Assembly: GCA_944381255.1 (NCBI GenBank)
Contig: CALWKL010000009.1
Coordinates: 1-12,994, forward strand
Reading direction: 5' to 3'
Length of the DNA: 12,994 nucleotides
Source of the DNA: an uncultured Clostridia bacterium
Lineage (GTDB): Bacteria > Bacillota > Clostridia > Christensenellales > UBA1242
Shown: one piece after another, positions 7,102 to 12,994 of the stretch
Layout: every line of letters begins with the position of its first letter
Numbering within the stretch: position 1 is the stretch's first letter
Made by a program: the position numbers and the translations under genes
The notes under the pieces: model-generated
The model's database searches: none
What the model saw: the letters and a program-made list of their open reading frames with translations, nothing else
Told to the model about the DNA's origin: nothing

Positions 7102-10100
7102 ATGTTCAAAGATGACATTTTAAAAAAGTCGTTTTGGTTCACTAAGGTCAAACCAAAGAAATCTGGTCATTGGCCTTTTGGGACACAACGCTATATTGAG
7201 GACTTATCTCAAGTAATTCCCGACAACTACTATGGTGATGATTTTGCAAATGCAAGATTGGCTACTAATGAAGAATTCGTAAATACTATAGGCGATGCAA
7301 ATTTATATCGTCTATTGAGTAATGGTAGTATAGGTGCAGGAGACAGAGCAAGCTTTGCACTAGTTACCCACGGTTATAATACCAATGCAATTTTGGGTAA
7401 GTTGCGTAATAGCGAGATAAATCAGTCTGTATATTTGCCAAAGCTTAGGAGAGCACCTGGGTTAAATTTACCAATATTAGAGCACAAAGCCCAACTCGCT
7501 AATGATGAGCCTCCTGTTACTGTAGTAGACTTTATTCGTTTGCTCCGTGCAGAGAGATACACTAAGCACCCTGAAATAGTATCTAATTTTAGGACTCCTG
7601 CTAGGTTGGACTACGCTTTAGGATTTAAATCGCCCGTTATGGAAAATGGCCGTGTAATCAGCGGAGTGCCTTCTTCATTAAATGAAGATGACAATTTTGA
7701 GAAATTATTACAGAATATTTCGGATAAAGTTGGTATAGATTTCCGCGCTGACGAGACATTGGGTCCAAAAGAGATGAAGTTAACTGCCAAGAGATTTTTT
7801 GGTGGTTTGGATACTGTAAAGCGTACTTTATCACCTAGCAATAGAGGTATTAACCCTACAGGTTGGCCAAAAAGATATACTTTATCTTATCCAGAAGAGA
7901 ATGGTTTTGTAGATACTGTCTATGGTATCATTAAGTGCTTGAGCGCTATCCAAGTCAGCAGACTTGCTGATATGTCTCGTGAAACAATGGTAAAGAACCC
8001 TACAGCTACCAATCTTCCTTCTCTAGACCTTTTTGATGCAAAAAGAACTAGAATAGTAGGTGCTGCATCATGTTTGGTCGCTAGCGATGTATGTCATATG
8101 TTAGGTCTTGAGAGTTCCTTTGCACAGTTATTGAGTGATACATTTAAATTAGAGGCTTGCCAAGAGCTTAGAATGATAGGGGTAGAGAATTATAACAATC
8201 CAAACATTATGCCTCTAATAGCAGATTATCACGCGATTGCTGTCAATAATTTTGCTACAGATTTTCAAGTAAAAATGGAAGATTATGCTAAGTCTAGAGG
8301 TATTTCTAGCCACGATGCAATCAATTTTGCTAGCCTTTTATATAAGTGCGATGTACAGCCTAAGCCAGTTAGTGAAGCAGCACTAGCAGAAATTGAGGCT
8401 TTCGAGCGTGGTATGCGTGATTTTATAGATAAAGTACACGAAGACCCAGAAGATCACGAAGATGAAGAAGATATGCCTCTAGAAGATATCTTGGCAAAAT
8501 TCTTCGAGCAAGAGGCCTTTAATACAAATTATTATGACCCTAGCGAGAGAGAAGATGTGCCTCAAACTGAAGAGGAAGAGGATAAGCCTTCAGAAGAGTC
8601 TAATACAATGAGTGATGAGGAGTTGGCTGAAGTATTGTCATCATTCTTTGATAATCCTGCCTTTGAGCGTACCTTGGGCGAAGATGTTATGGAAGAAAGT
8701 GAGGAGACTGAAGAACAACATCACGATGAAGAGCCTGCAGTAGATGAGAAAATGATGCGTGAGATTTTGAGCCACTACTTCAACCAAGATGAATTCAAAA
8801 CTAAGTATCAAGAAGATAACGCAACTCTAAGCGATGCTGAAAAACAGCGTATCTTTGCTCCATTCTTTAACAATGAAGAGTTCAATACAAAATTGCAAGA
8901 GAGTAGTTTGTCAGATGCTGACAAGCAAAAAGTGTATGCTACATTCTTTAATCAAGATGAGTTTAAGCAAAAGTTTGAAGAGCAAAAGTTATCTGATGCA
9001 GACAAGCAGAAAAGCTTCGCTCCATTCTTCAATAAAGAAGAGTTCAAACAACATTATGTTGAGCAACAATTGACTGATGCTGATAAGCAAAAAGTGTATG
9101 CGCCATTCTTTAATCAAGAGGGATTCAGTAGAGACTTACCAAAGGAATCTTCTAATGACGCTGATGTTTCTCAATCTTTGGCTTACTTCTTTAAAGACAA
9201 TGATGAAAATAATAGTAAGCCTAGTGAAAATAGCTCTAGCAAAGCACAGAAAAATCTTGATGATTTTGGACTAGAGAATGAAACTAATGAAAATAACGAA
9301 GATAGAGAACAAAATGCAGATAGAGAGGAAAAGCCTGAGCAAACTAGTAGTGCAAAAGCAAGTTTCCCTGAGTCTAAATCAAAGGCTAAGCAGAAGCCTA
9401 TTATCAAAGTTAAGGAGCCTCAAGTTTTACACCCAGGCGAATTGCCAGAAGGTAAGTTGCCAAAATATAGGACAAATGCAGGTAGAGAATGCCGTGATTT
9501 CTTATACGAGATAGTTATGGAATATTCTATGGATCACCTCAATGCTACTGCAGATTGTGCTAAGAAGATAAAGGCAACCAAAGATGAGAAGCAACTTGAA
9601 GAATTAAAAGAACTTGAAGCAGAGAACAAGGGTAAATCTTCTGTAGGTTCTGTGGCTGGAGCAATGATGTATGCTTTGGCAAAGAACAGAGCACAAACTA
9701 CTGACTATAATGCGAAGAACTTCCCAAGAGAATCTGTAGCCGTAAGTGAAATAGATAGACTTACACATCATATAATTGAAGAAGTAAAAGAATTTGCACG
9801 CCTTAACCCTGAAGCAGTGAAGGGTGATAACATAAGTGTGAAGAAGATTAATCAATACTTTGAAGCATTAGGTAACAATGCGCTGGGTGATTCTCCAAAA
9901 GTTACTAGAATTCAAAAAATAGAAAAAGGTCGTGAAATTTTGCGCCTTAGTCTAAAGGACTCTGTGTATGATATCCTAGATAGTGTATCATTACCTGAAA
10001 CAGGTGAATCAGCTGAAATATCACGCTTGCGTAGTGAAGCGCTAGGTCATACAGCTGGTACACAAGTAAGTAATATTGACCAAAGCGTTGAGCAAGATGA

Positions 10101-10137
10101 AGGTATTGTGCAAGGCGCTATGGAAAGAGGAAATTAA
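7102..10137 (+). CDS. 1011-residue cytoplasmic-looking protein with central FF-motif repeat array, unknown function
   Basis: I do not recognise this protein. It has no signal peptide and no membrane helix. Four parts can be seen: an N-terminal, mostly alpha-helical domain (about 1-440) with scattered cysteines; a Glu/Asp-rich segment leading into an array of eight repeats (about 455-700); a disordered Ser/Asn/Glu/Lys-rich linker (about 700-785); and a charged helical C-terminal domain (about 786-1011). The regular repeats read roughly LSDADKQKVYAPFFNQDEF plus eight linker residues, with invariant aromatic pairs and a later Phe. It starts at ATG 7102 with GGAGG 6 nt upstream. A small helical gene follows after 16 nt, so the two probably work together. 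Placement just downstream of VirB4- and VirB6-like genes, with a matching promoter, suggests a cytoplasmic scaffold, a substrate or an accessory factor of that machine. This is inference only. Confidence 0.85.
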   Translation: MFKDDILKKSFWFTKVKPKKSGHWPFGTQRYIEDLSQVIPDNYYGDDFANARLATNEEFVNTIGDANLYRLLSNGSIGAGDRASFALVTHGYNTNAILGKLRNSEINQSVYLPKLRRAPGLNLPILEHKAQLANDEPPVTVVDFIRLLRAERYTKHPEIVSNFRTPARLDYALGFKSPVMENGRVISGVPSSLNEDDNFEKLLQNISDKVGIDFRADETLGPKEMKLTAKRFFGGLDTVKRTLSPSNRGINPTGWPKRYTLSYPEENGFVDTVYGIIKCLSAIQVSRLADMSRETMVKNPTATNLPSLDLFDAKRTRIVGAASCLVASDVCHMLGLESSFAQLLSDTFKLEACQELRMIGVENYNNPNIMPLIADYHAIAVNNFATDFQVKMEDYAKSRGISSHDAINFASLLYKCDVQPKPVSEAALAEIEAFERGMRDFIDKVHEDPEDHEDEEDMPLEDILAKFFEQEAFNTNYYDPSEREDVPQTEEEEDKPSEESNTMSDEELAEVLSSFFDNPAFERTLGEDVMEESEETEEQHHDEEPAVDEKMMREILSHYFNQDEFKTKYQEDNATLSDAEKQRIFAPFFNNEEFNTKLQESSLSDADKQKVYATFFNQDEFKQKFEEQKLSDADKQKSFAPFFNKEEFKQHYVEQQLTDADKQKVYAPFFNQEGFSRDLPKESSNDADVSQSLAYFFKDNDENNSKPSENSSSKAQKNLDDFGLENETNENNEDREQNADREEKPEQTSSAKASFPESKSKAKQKPIIKVKEPQVLHPGELPEGKLPKYRTNAGRECRDFLYEIVMEYSMDHLNATADCAKKIKATKDEKQLEELKELEAENKGKSSVGSVAGAMMYALAKNRAQTTDYNAKNFPRESVAVSEIDRLTHHIIEEVKEFARLNPEAVKGDNISVKKINQYFEALGNNALGDSPKVTRIQKIEKGREILRLSLKDSVYDILDSVSLPETGESAEISRLRSEALGHTAGTQVSNIDQSVEQDEGIVQGAMERGN
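8464..9201 (+). repeat. In-gene tandem repeat array, 81-bp (27-codon) unit, eight copies
   Basis: Units begin at 8464, 8608, 8740, 8827, 8908, 8989, 9070 and 9151. The steps from 8827 onward are exactly 81 bp, and the earlier units are longer (144, 132 and 87 bp) because of variable acidic linkers. The core is an aromatic-Phe pair followed after three or four residues by Phe: AKFFEQEAF, SSFFDNPAF, SHYFNQDEF, APFFNNEEF, ATFFNQDEF, APFFNKEEF, APFFNQEGF and AYFFKDND. Units at 8827-9150 are closest to each other, and the outer ones have decayed, which fits internal duplication in the middle of the array. Confidence 0.9.
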
Positions 10138-10153
10138 AGAGTGAGGTGGATTT

Positions 10154-10405
10154 ATGCAAGATTTGACAATTGATGACCCAAAAGTTGTTGAGATGAGTTA
10201 TACCGTTTTTGAAAAGATTTTGACCTCAATTGATTTTGAAACAAAAGAGGAATTATTAGAACTTGCCAACATTATGGTAGACAGAGTAGAGAATGGGGAT
10301 TACCCAGAGATATTGAAGCTCGCATACAAAGATGCACATAAGAAAATCGAAGTGCTAAATACTGAGCAGTTGAAAGAGATTAAGAAAATAATCACTCAAG
10401 ACTAA
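10154..10405 (+). CDS. Small acidic helical protein, unknown function
   Basis: This is an 83-residue protein of predominantly alpha-helical character, rich in Glu, Lys, Leu and Ile, with no cysteine, membrane segment or signal peptide. I know no family for it. It begins at ATG 10154, 16 nt after the stop of the FF-repeat protein, with GAGGTGG just upstream, and a terminator follows within 3 nt of the stop. Its co-transcription with the large repeat protein suggests a dedicated small partner such as a chaperone or adaptor. That role is inferred from position and size only. Confidence 0.8.
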   Translation: MQDLTIDDPKVVEMSYTVFEKILTSIDFETKEELLELANIMVDRVENGDYPEILKLAYKDAHKKIEVLNTEQLKEIKKIITQD

Positions 10406-10407
10406 AC

Positions 10408-10442
10408 AAAACCTCCCTAGGCTAACTAAGGGAGGTTTTTTT
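10408..10442 (+). terminator. Factor-independent terminator closing the repeat-protein operon
   Basis: AAAACCTCCCT (10408-10418) pairs over 11 bp with AGGGAGGTTTT (10429-10439) around a 10-nt loop, and a T-run reaches 10442. It is GC-rich against an AT-rich background. Confidence 0.92.
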
Positions 10443-10456
10443 GTATGTTAAAATAT

Positions 10457-10485
10457 TTGTTTTTTTTAATATTTTAGGTTATAAT
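10457..10485 (+). promoter_or_regulatory. Sigma-A-type promoter for the Flg_new-repeat surface protein
   Basis: TTGTTT (10457-10462), a 17-bp spacer and TATAAT (10480-10485) come directly after the upstream terminator. Transcription from here would begin near 10492. That excludes the in-frame ATG at 10488 as start and supports ATG 10506. Confidence 0.6.
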
Positions 10486-10505
10486 AAATGCGAGGAAAAA
10501 GTATT

Positions 10506-11519
10506 ATGGTGAAGAAAAAGTTTATTTTATCTATATTTGTCGGCATATTTAGTGTGTTTTTGTGGTATGTGTGTGCATTTTTTTTTGTTAGCAATGTAGG
10601 TCTTTATGCTGTGGAAGGTGAAGGGACAGGGTCTGAGGCTGGTACAGAGATAAGTGAATATAATATTCTTTATCTTGATTCAGACGCAGAGCATACTCCT
10701 TTGGACACGCCTAATCCTATAAAAATAACTCGAGCAGATTTGCCATTGGTAATATATGCACCTACAAATACCAAGGCTGGCTATGAGTTTAGTTATTGGG
10801 GATTTAATAGAGAATATCCTCTGGATACCGATGCCGCTGATAGATTTATCCTCACTACTGATGATTTGGCAAATGCGAATGGCGATACCATAACACTATA
10901 CGCTTATTGGAATGTTATGCAATATTCTATCAGTGTTAGTTATGGTGGAGTAACTTATGGACAAGTATATGATGTAACTGGATTTAAAAATGTAGATTAT
11001 AAGATTACAGTAAACGATAATTTTGACCTTACATCAAAAGATTTTATACCTCGTTGTAGTGGACACGAATTTTTGGGGTGGTATACCGATTCAACATGTT
11101 CTACAGAAGTTACTAGATTGTCTGGTATAACAAGCGATATATCAATATTTGGATTGTTTCAAAAAGTAGATTTGTATATTATGTTTGCTGATGAAAGTTT
11201 AGGGCTAGACCCAATTACATTTCGTGCAGGGATAGATAGAGCTTATGATTACAATGGACAGGAGGGTTTGCTTACCGACATTGTGCCAGTTCGTGAAGGT
11301 TATATTTTTGATGGCTGGTATACAGATGAAGATTTTGATGCTACGCACAAAGTAGGAGCATTTTATATATTTTCATCTTCTGAAAATGTGGTGCTCTATG
11401 CCAAGTGGATAGCAAAACCTAGTCCTGTCTGGTGGTATCTATTCGGTGGCTTGGGAGGAGTAACCATTGTAGGATTTTTGATATGGTGGCTTCAAATTAG
11501 GAAAACTCGTCTTAACTAA
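10506..11519 (+). CDS. Membrane-anchored surface protein with Listeria-Bacteroides (InlB B-repeat/Flg_new) modules
   Basis: This is a 337-residue exported protein. N-terminal lysines and a hydrophobic stretch (about 6-34) form a signal peptide or anchor. The exposed part has three Flg_new-type modules with the usual G-Y-x-F-x-G-W-Y hallmark: AGYEFSYWGF (91-100) ending in LYAYW; GHEFLGWYTD (186-195) ending in IFGLF; and GYIFDGWYTD (265-274) ending in LYAKW. A C-terminal membrane helix (about 309-329) with Arg/Lys after it anchors it in place of an LPXTG motif. Such modules are known from Listeria internalin B and many Clostridia surface proteins, where they act as extracellular spacers or adhesive domains. 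The start at ATG 10506 fits GAGG at 10492-10495 and the promoter. The 3' end overlaps the convergent spoIIID-like gene by 8 bp, and no terminator lies between them. Confidence 0.85.
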   Translation: MVKKKFILSIFVGIFSVFLWYVCAFFFVSNVGLYAVEGEGTGSEAGTEISEYNILYLDSDAEHTPLDTPNPIKITRADLPLVIYAPTNTKAGYEFSYWGFNREYPLDTDAADRFILTTDDLANANGDTITLYAYWNVMQYSISVSYGGVTYGQVYDVTGFKNVDYKITVNDNFDLTSKDFIPRCSGHEFLGWYTDSTCSTEVTRLSGITSDISIFGLFQKVDLYIMFADESLGLDPITFRAGIDRAYDYNGQEGLLTDIVPVREGYIFDGWYTDEDFDATHKVGAFYIFSSSENVVLYAKWIAKPSPVWWYLFGGLGGVTIVGFLIWWLQIRKTRLN

Positions 11520-11754
11520 ATTTGCGTTTAGTGGACATACCACCGCGTATATGTTTTTCGGAAAAGTTGAGTTGCGCTAGCGCACTCACTTTTTTGTATA
11601 AATTTGTGTCAATTTTGGGTAGTAGTCTATGCAGATAATTGTGTATGGTACTTTTGCCAACGCCAAAATACCTTGCTGTTTCACGCACGGTAGATTGGTT
11701 TTTTAAATAATAATCTGCAACTAATAGCACTGTGTGAGGGTGTGGAGATTTCAT
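11512..11754 (-). CDS. spoIIID: SpoIIID-family sporulation transcription regulator
   Basis: This is an 80-residue DNA-binding protein of the SpoIIID family, which in Bacillus and Clostridium acts in the mother cell to switch gene sets between sigma-E and sigma-K stages. The helix-turn-helix STVRETARYFGVGKSTIH (21-38) is followed by LPKID, the family's spacing helix, and the conserved end KHIRGGMSTKRKF (67-79). This matches the remembered B. subtilis pattern TVRxxAxxFGVxKSTxH, then LPxIN, then HxRGGxxTxxK. It is slightly shorter than the ~93-residue B. subtilis protein. The frame extends 38 codons further upstream, but the start at 11754 has a perfect AAAGGAG 6 nt before it and the extension does not resemble the family. 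It is divergent from the ttcA-like gene and convergent with the surface-protein gene. A weak sigma-E-like -10 (CATATTGT at 11785-11778) was noted but is not claimed. Confidence 0.93.
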   Translation of the reverse strand: MKSPHPHTVLLVADYYLKNQSTVRETARYFGVGKSTIHNYLHRLLPKIDTNLYKKVSALAQLNFSEKHIRGGMSTKRKFS

Positions 11755-11760
11755 CTTGTA

Positions 11761-11767
11761 CTCCTTT
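11761..11767 (-). promoter_or_regulatory. Ribosome binding site fixing the spoIIID start
   Basis: On the minus strand AAAGGAG lies 6 nt before the ATG at 11754-11752. It selects this start over the upstream in-frame ATG at 11868, which would add 38 atypical residues. Confidence 0.8.
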
Positions 11768-11876
11768 TTGTAGTAGTACAATATGCTATTAATCGTTAAA
11801 TTGTGATAATAATTAAGATTTTTTGGCAAAAAAGTTGCTAAAATGATTTGATTTTCGCTTTTATACAATATTTATA

Positions 11877-11905
11877 TTGAAAAATTAAAATTTTTTTGAT
11901 AAAAT
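11877..11905 (+). promoter_or_regulatory. Sigma-A-type promoter for the ttcA-like gene
   Basis: TTGAAA (11877-11882), a 17-bp spacer and TAAAAT (11900-11905), with TG at 11897-11898, make an extended -10. Transcription would begin near 11912, which rules out the in-frame TTG at 11896 as a start. Confidence 0.55.
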
Positions 11906-11922
11906 ACCATAAAAATTTTTTT

Positions 11923-11926
11923 GAGG
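11923..11926 (+). promoter_or_regulatory. Ribosome binding site deciding the ttcA start
   Basis: GAGG lies 2 nt before ATG 11929 but 8 nt before ATG 11935. The second spacing is normal, so 11935 is the preferred start. Confidence 0.55.
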
Positions 11927-11934
11927 TAATGAAG

Positions 11935-12645
11935 ATGAGGACTAAACCTGAGGGTAGAGTACGTAAAGCTATTGAACAGTATGGAATGATTGAGGAAGGG
12001 GACAAGATTGCTGTTGGATTGAGTGGGGGTAAGGACAGCTTGGCATTACTTACTTTTTTAGCTCGTATCAAGCGCTATTATCCTCAAAAATTTGAACTTA
12101 TTGCTATTACAATAGATATGCACAACGGAGAATCAGATTTTTCTAAAATTACTGAGTATTGCAATAGTCTAGGAGTGGAGCACAAAATAATACCGTCTAG
12201 GATTTACGAATTATTATTCGGAGTTCGCAAGGAAAGTAATCCGTGTAGCCTTTGTGCTAGGCTTAGAAGAGGTATGTTAGCGAGTGAAGCTAAGGCATTG
12301 GGCTGTAATAAATTGGCTTTGGGACATCACGCAAATGACTTAATCGAGACTTTCTTTTTATCATTGTTTTATGAGAGTCGTCTCTCTATATTTTGTCCTG
12401 TGGTAAAAATGGATAGGTCGGGTATAACAGTTATTCGACCAATGGTACTTATTTGGGAGAGTGAGACTATTGCTATGGCAGAAAATTTGCCAGTTTTTCA
12501 TAATGATTGTCCAGCGAATAAAAATACTCAGAGGGAATTTATAAAACAGTTTATATCTTCCTTGAATCCACATATAAGGCACGTGCACGAGCATATATTG
12601 AGCGCACTTACTCACCCAGATAGGAATCACCTATTAGATGGTTAA
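11935..12645 (+). CDS. ttcA: TtcA-family tRNA 2-thiolation enzyme (short Bacillota form)
   Basis: This is a 236-residue ATP-dependent sulfurtransferase of the TtcA branch of PP-loop enzymes. In E. coli, TtcA converts cytidine 32 of certain tRNAs to 2-thiocytidine using an Fe-S cluster. The PP-loop SGGKDS is at residues 30-35. The CxxC pair CSLC gives C104 and C107, followed by the usual ARLRRG. LGHHANDLIETF (129-140) is the family's second signature, and the third cluster ligand is probably C192 in NDCPAN. It is clearly shorter than E. coli TtcA (~311 residues), as is common for homologues in anaerobic Bacillota, whose exact tRNA target is less certain. It is monocistronic, divergent from spoIIID, and followed by a bidirectional terminator. 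Confidence 0.92.
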   Translation: MRTKPEGRVRKAIEQYGMIEEGDKIAVGLSGGKDSLALLTFLARIKRYYPQKFELIAITIDMHNGESDFSKITEYCNSLGVEHKIIPSRIYELLFGVRKESNPCSLCARLRRGMLASEAKALGCNKLALGHHANDLIETFFLSLFYESRLSIFCPVVKMDRSGITVIRPMVLIWESETIAMAENLPVFHNDCPANKNTQREFIKQFISSLNPHIRHVHEHILSALTHPDRNHLLDG

Positions 12646-12693
12646 TAAAAGTAAAATTAAGTGAAAATATTTTAAGTGTAACTAAAGAATTAA

Positions 12694-12732
12694 AAAACAG
12701 AGCATAGTTTTTAGCTTGCTCTGTTTTTCTTT
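12694..12732. terminator. Bidirectional factor-independent terminator between convergent genes
   Basis: AAAACAGAGCA (12694-12704) pairs over 11 bp with TGCTCTGTTTT (12717-12727). A-run before and T-run after the stem give a U-tract in both directions, so it serves both the ttcA-like gene and the minus-strand gene ending at 12766. Confidence 0.87.
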
Positions 12733-12765
12733 ACCGAAGTAATCTCATAGTCTTATTTAATTTGT

Positions 12766-12993
12766 TTAAGAAGCCTGTATATCTTGCGGAGTTAAATTAA
12801 TATTAGCATCTTGCTCTTTAATTTCTTTTGTTACTTTTTGAATAGTGTTTGTATTTTCGCTAATTTCACTTATTTGTGCGTCTTTATTAACACTTTGATT
12901 ATTTGAGTTTTTTGTATCTAATGAATTATCTGCACTAATATTTGCTGTTGTAGGTTCTCCTTGTAGAGAATCAGAAACTTTTGCTTGTGCTTT
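12766..12993 (-). CDS. C-terminal end of a low-complexity hydrophilic protein (5' end outside window)
   Basis: Reading the minus strand from the right edge gives 75 open codons ending in TAA at 12768-12766. Only the last 75 residues are present, and no start codon is inside the window. The segment is rich in Asn, Ser, Gln, Lys, Glu, Asp and Thr, with no aromatic residue, cysteine or hydrophobic segment. It begins KAQAKVSDSLQGEP and ends TPQDIQAS. It looks like a disordered tail or coiled linker, and I cannot name a family. The reading is supported by the absence of stops, by biased composition typical of coding sequence and by a terminator hairpin ~40 nt beyond the stop that works in its direction. 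Confidence 0.7.
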   Translation of the reverse strand, partial: KAQAKVSDSLQGEPTTANISADNSLDTKNSNNQSVNKDAQISEISENTNTIQKVTKEIKEQDANINLTPQDIQAS

Positions 12994-12994
12994 A

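Noticed and set aside
8464..9201. CRISPR-like repeat array
   Set aside because: The repeats are 81-bp coding units in one open frame without spacers.
8834..9274. Plus-strand open frames of 79 and 65 codons in another frame
   Set aside because: They arise because the 81-bp repeats keep a second frame open. They have no RBS and lie wholly inside the FF-repeat gene.
11778..11800. Sigma-E-like promoter for spoIIID
   Set aside because: CATATTGT resembles a sigma-E -10 box only partly, and no good -35 lies at the right distance. Too weak to annotate.
11755..11868. N-terminal extension of the SpoIIID-like protein to an upstream ATG
   Set aside because: The extension is unlike the family, has no RBS, and a perfect RBS precedes the internal start.

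Overview
The window is AT-rich, uses the standard genetic code and carries clear Shine-Dalgarno sites and U-tract hairpin terminators. It holds a SpoIIID-type sporulation regulator, a short TtcA-type tRNA thiolase and a surface protein with Listeria-Bacteroides (InlB B-repeat/Flg_new) modules. Together these point to an endospore-forming-lineage Bacillota, most likely an uncultivated gut-type Clostridium relative. That placement is inferred from gene content, not from a marker gene.

Positions 1-10405 look like part of a Gram-positive type IV secretion (T4SS) or conjugation-like locus. From left to right: the 3' end of a large, very acidic, probably surface-located protein of unknown family (3-1316); a VirB6/TrbL-like polytopic membrane protein (1500-2714); a one-TM protein with a long basic tail (2734-4014) that looks like the detached C-terminal part of the same kind of VirB6-like protein; and a VirB4-type ATPase whose N-terminus carries two membrane helices resembling a VirB3/PrgI domain (4159-6882). 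These are followed by a two-gene operon of unrecognised proteins: a 1011-residue cytoplasmic-looking protein with an array of 27-residue FF-motif repeats (7102-10137) and an 83-residue helical partner (10154-10405). No relaxase, VirD4 coupling protein, VirB8, cell-wall hydrolase, integrase or attachment site is visible, so mobility is not shown.

Positions 10506-12994 look like ordinary chromosome. They hold a membrane-anchored Flg_new-repeat protein (10506-11519), the convergent spoIIID-like gene whose 3' end overlaps it by 8 bp (11512-11754, minus), a divergent ttcA-like gene (11935-12645), a bidirectional terminator, and the 3' end of a low-complexity Asn/Ser/Gln-rich protein on the minus strand running off the right edge (12766-12993).

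The plus-strand transcription units are cleanly separated. Five sigma-A-like promoters were read by eye at 1415-1443, 4099-4126, 7032-7060, 10457-10485 and 11877-11905. The three in front of the T4SS-like and repeat-protein operons share the same -35 hexamer, TTGATT, followed by a T-rich run. Factor-independent terminators close the units at 4039, 6891 and 10408. The shared promoter design suggests that the VirB6-like pair, the ATPase and the repeat-protein operon are expressed together, which makes the repeat protein and its small partner candidates for undescribed components or clients of the machine. That link is inference from layout, not demonstrated.
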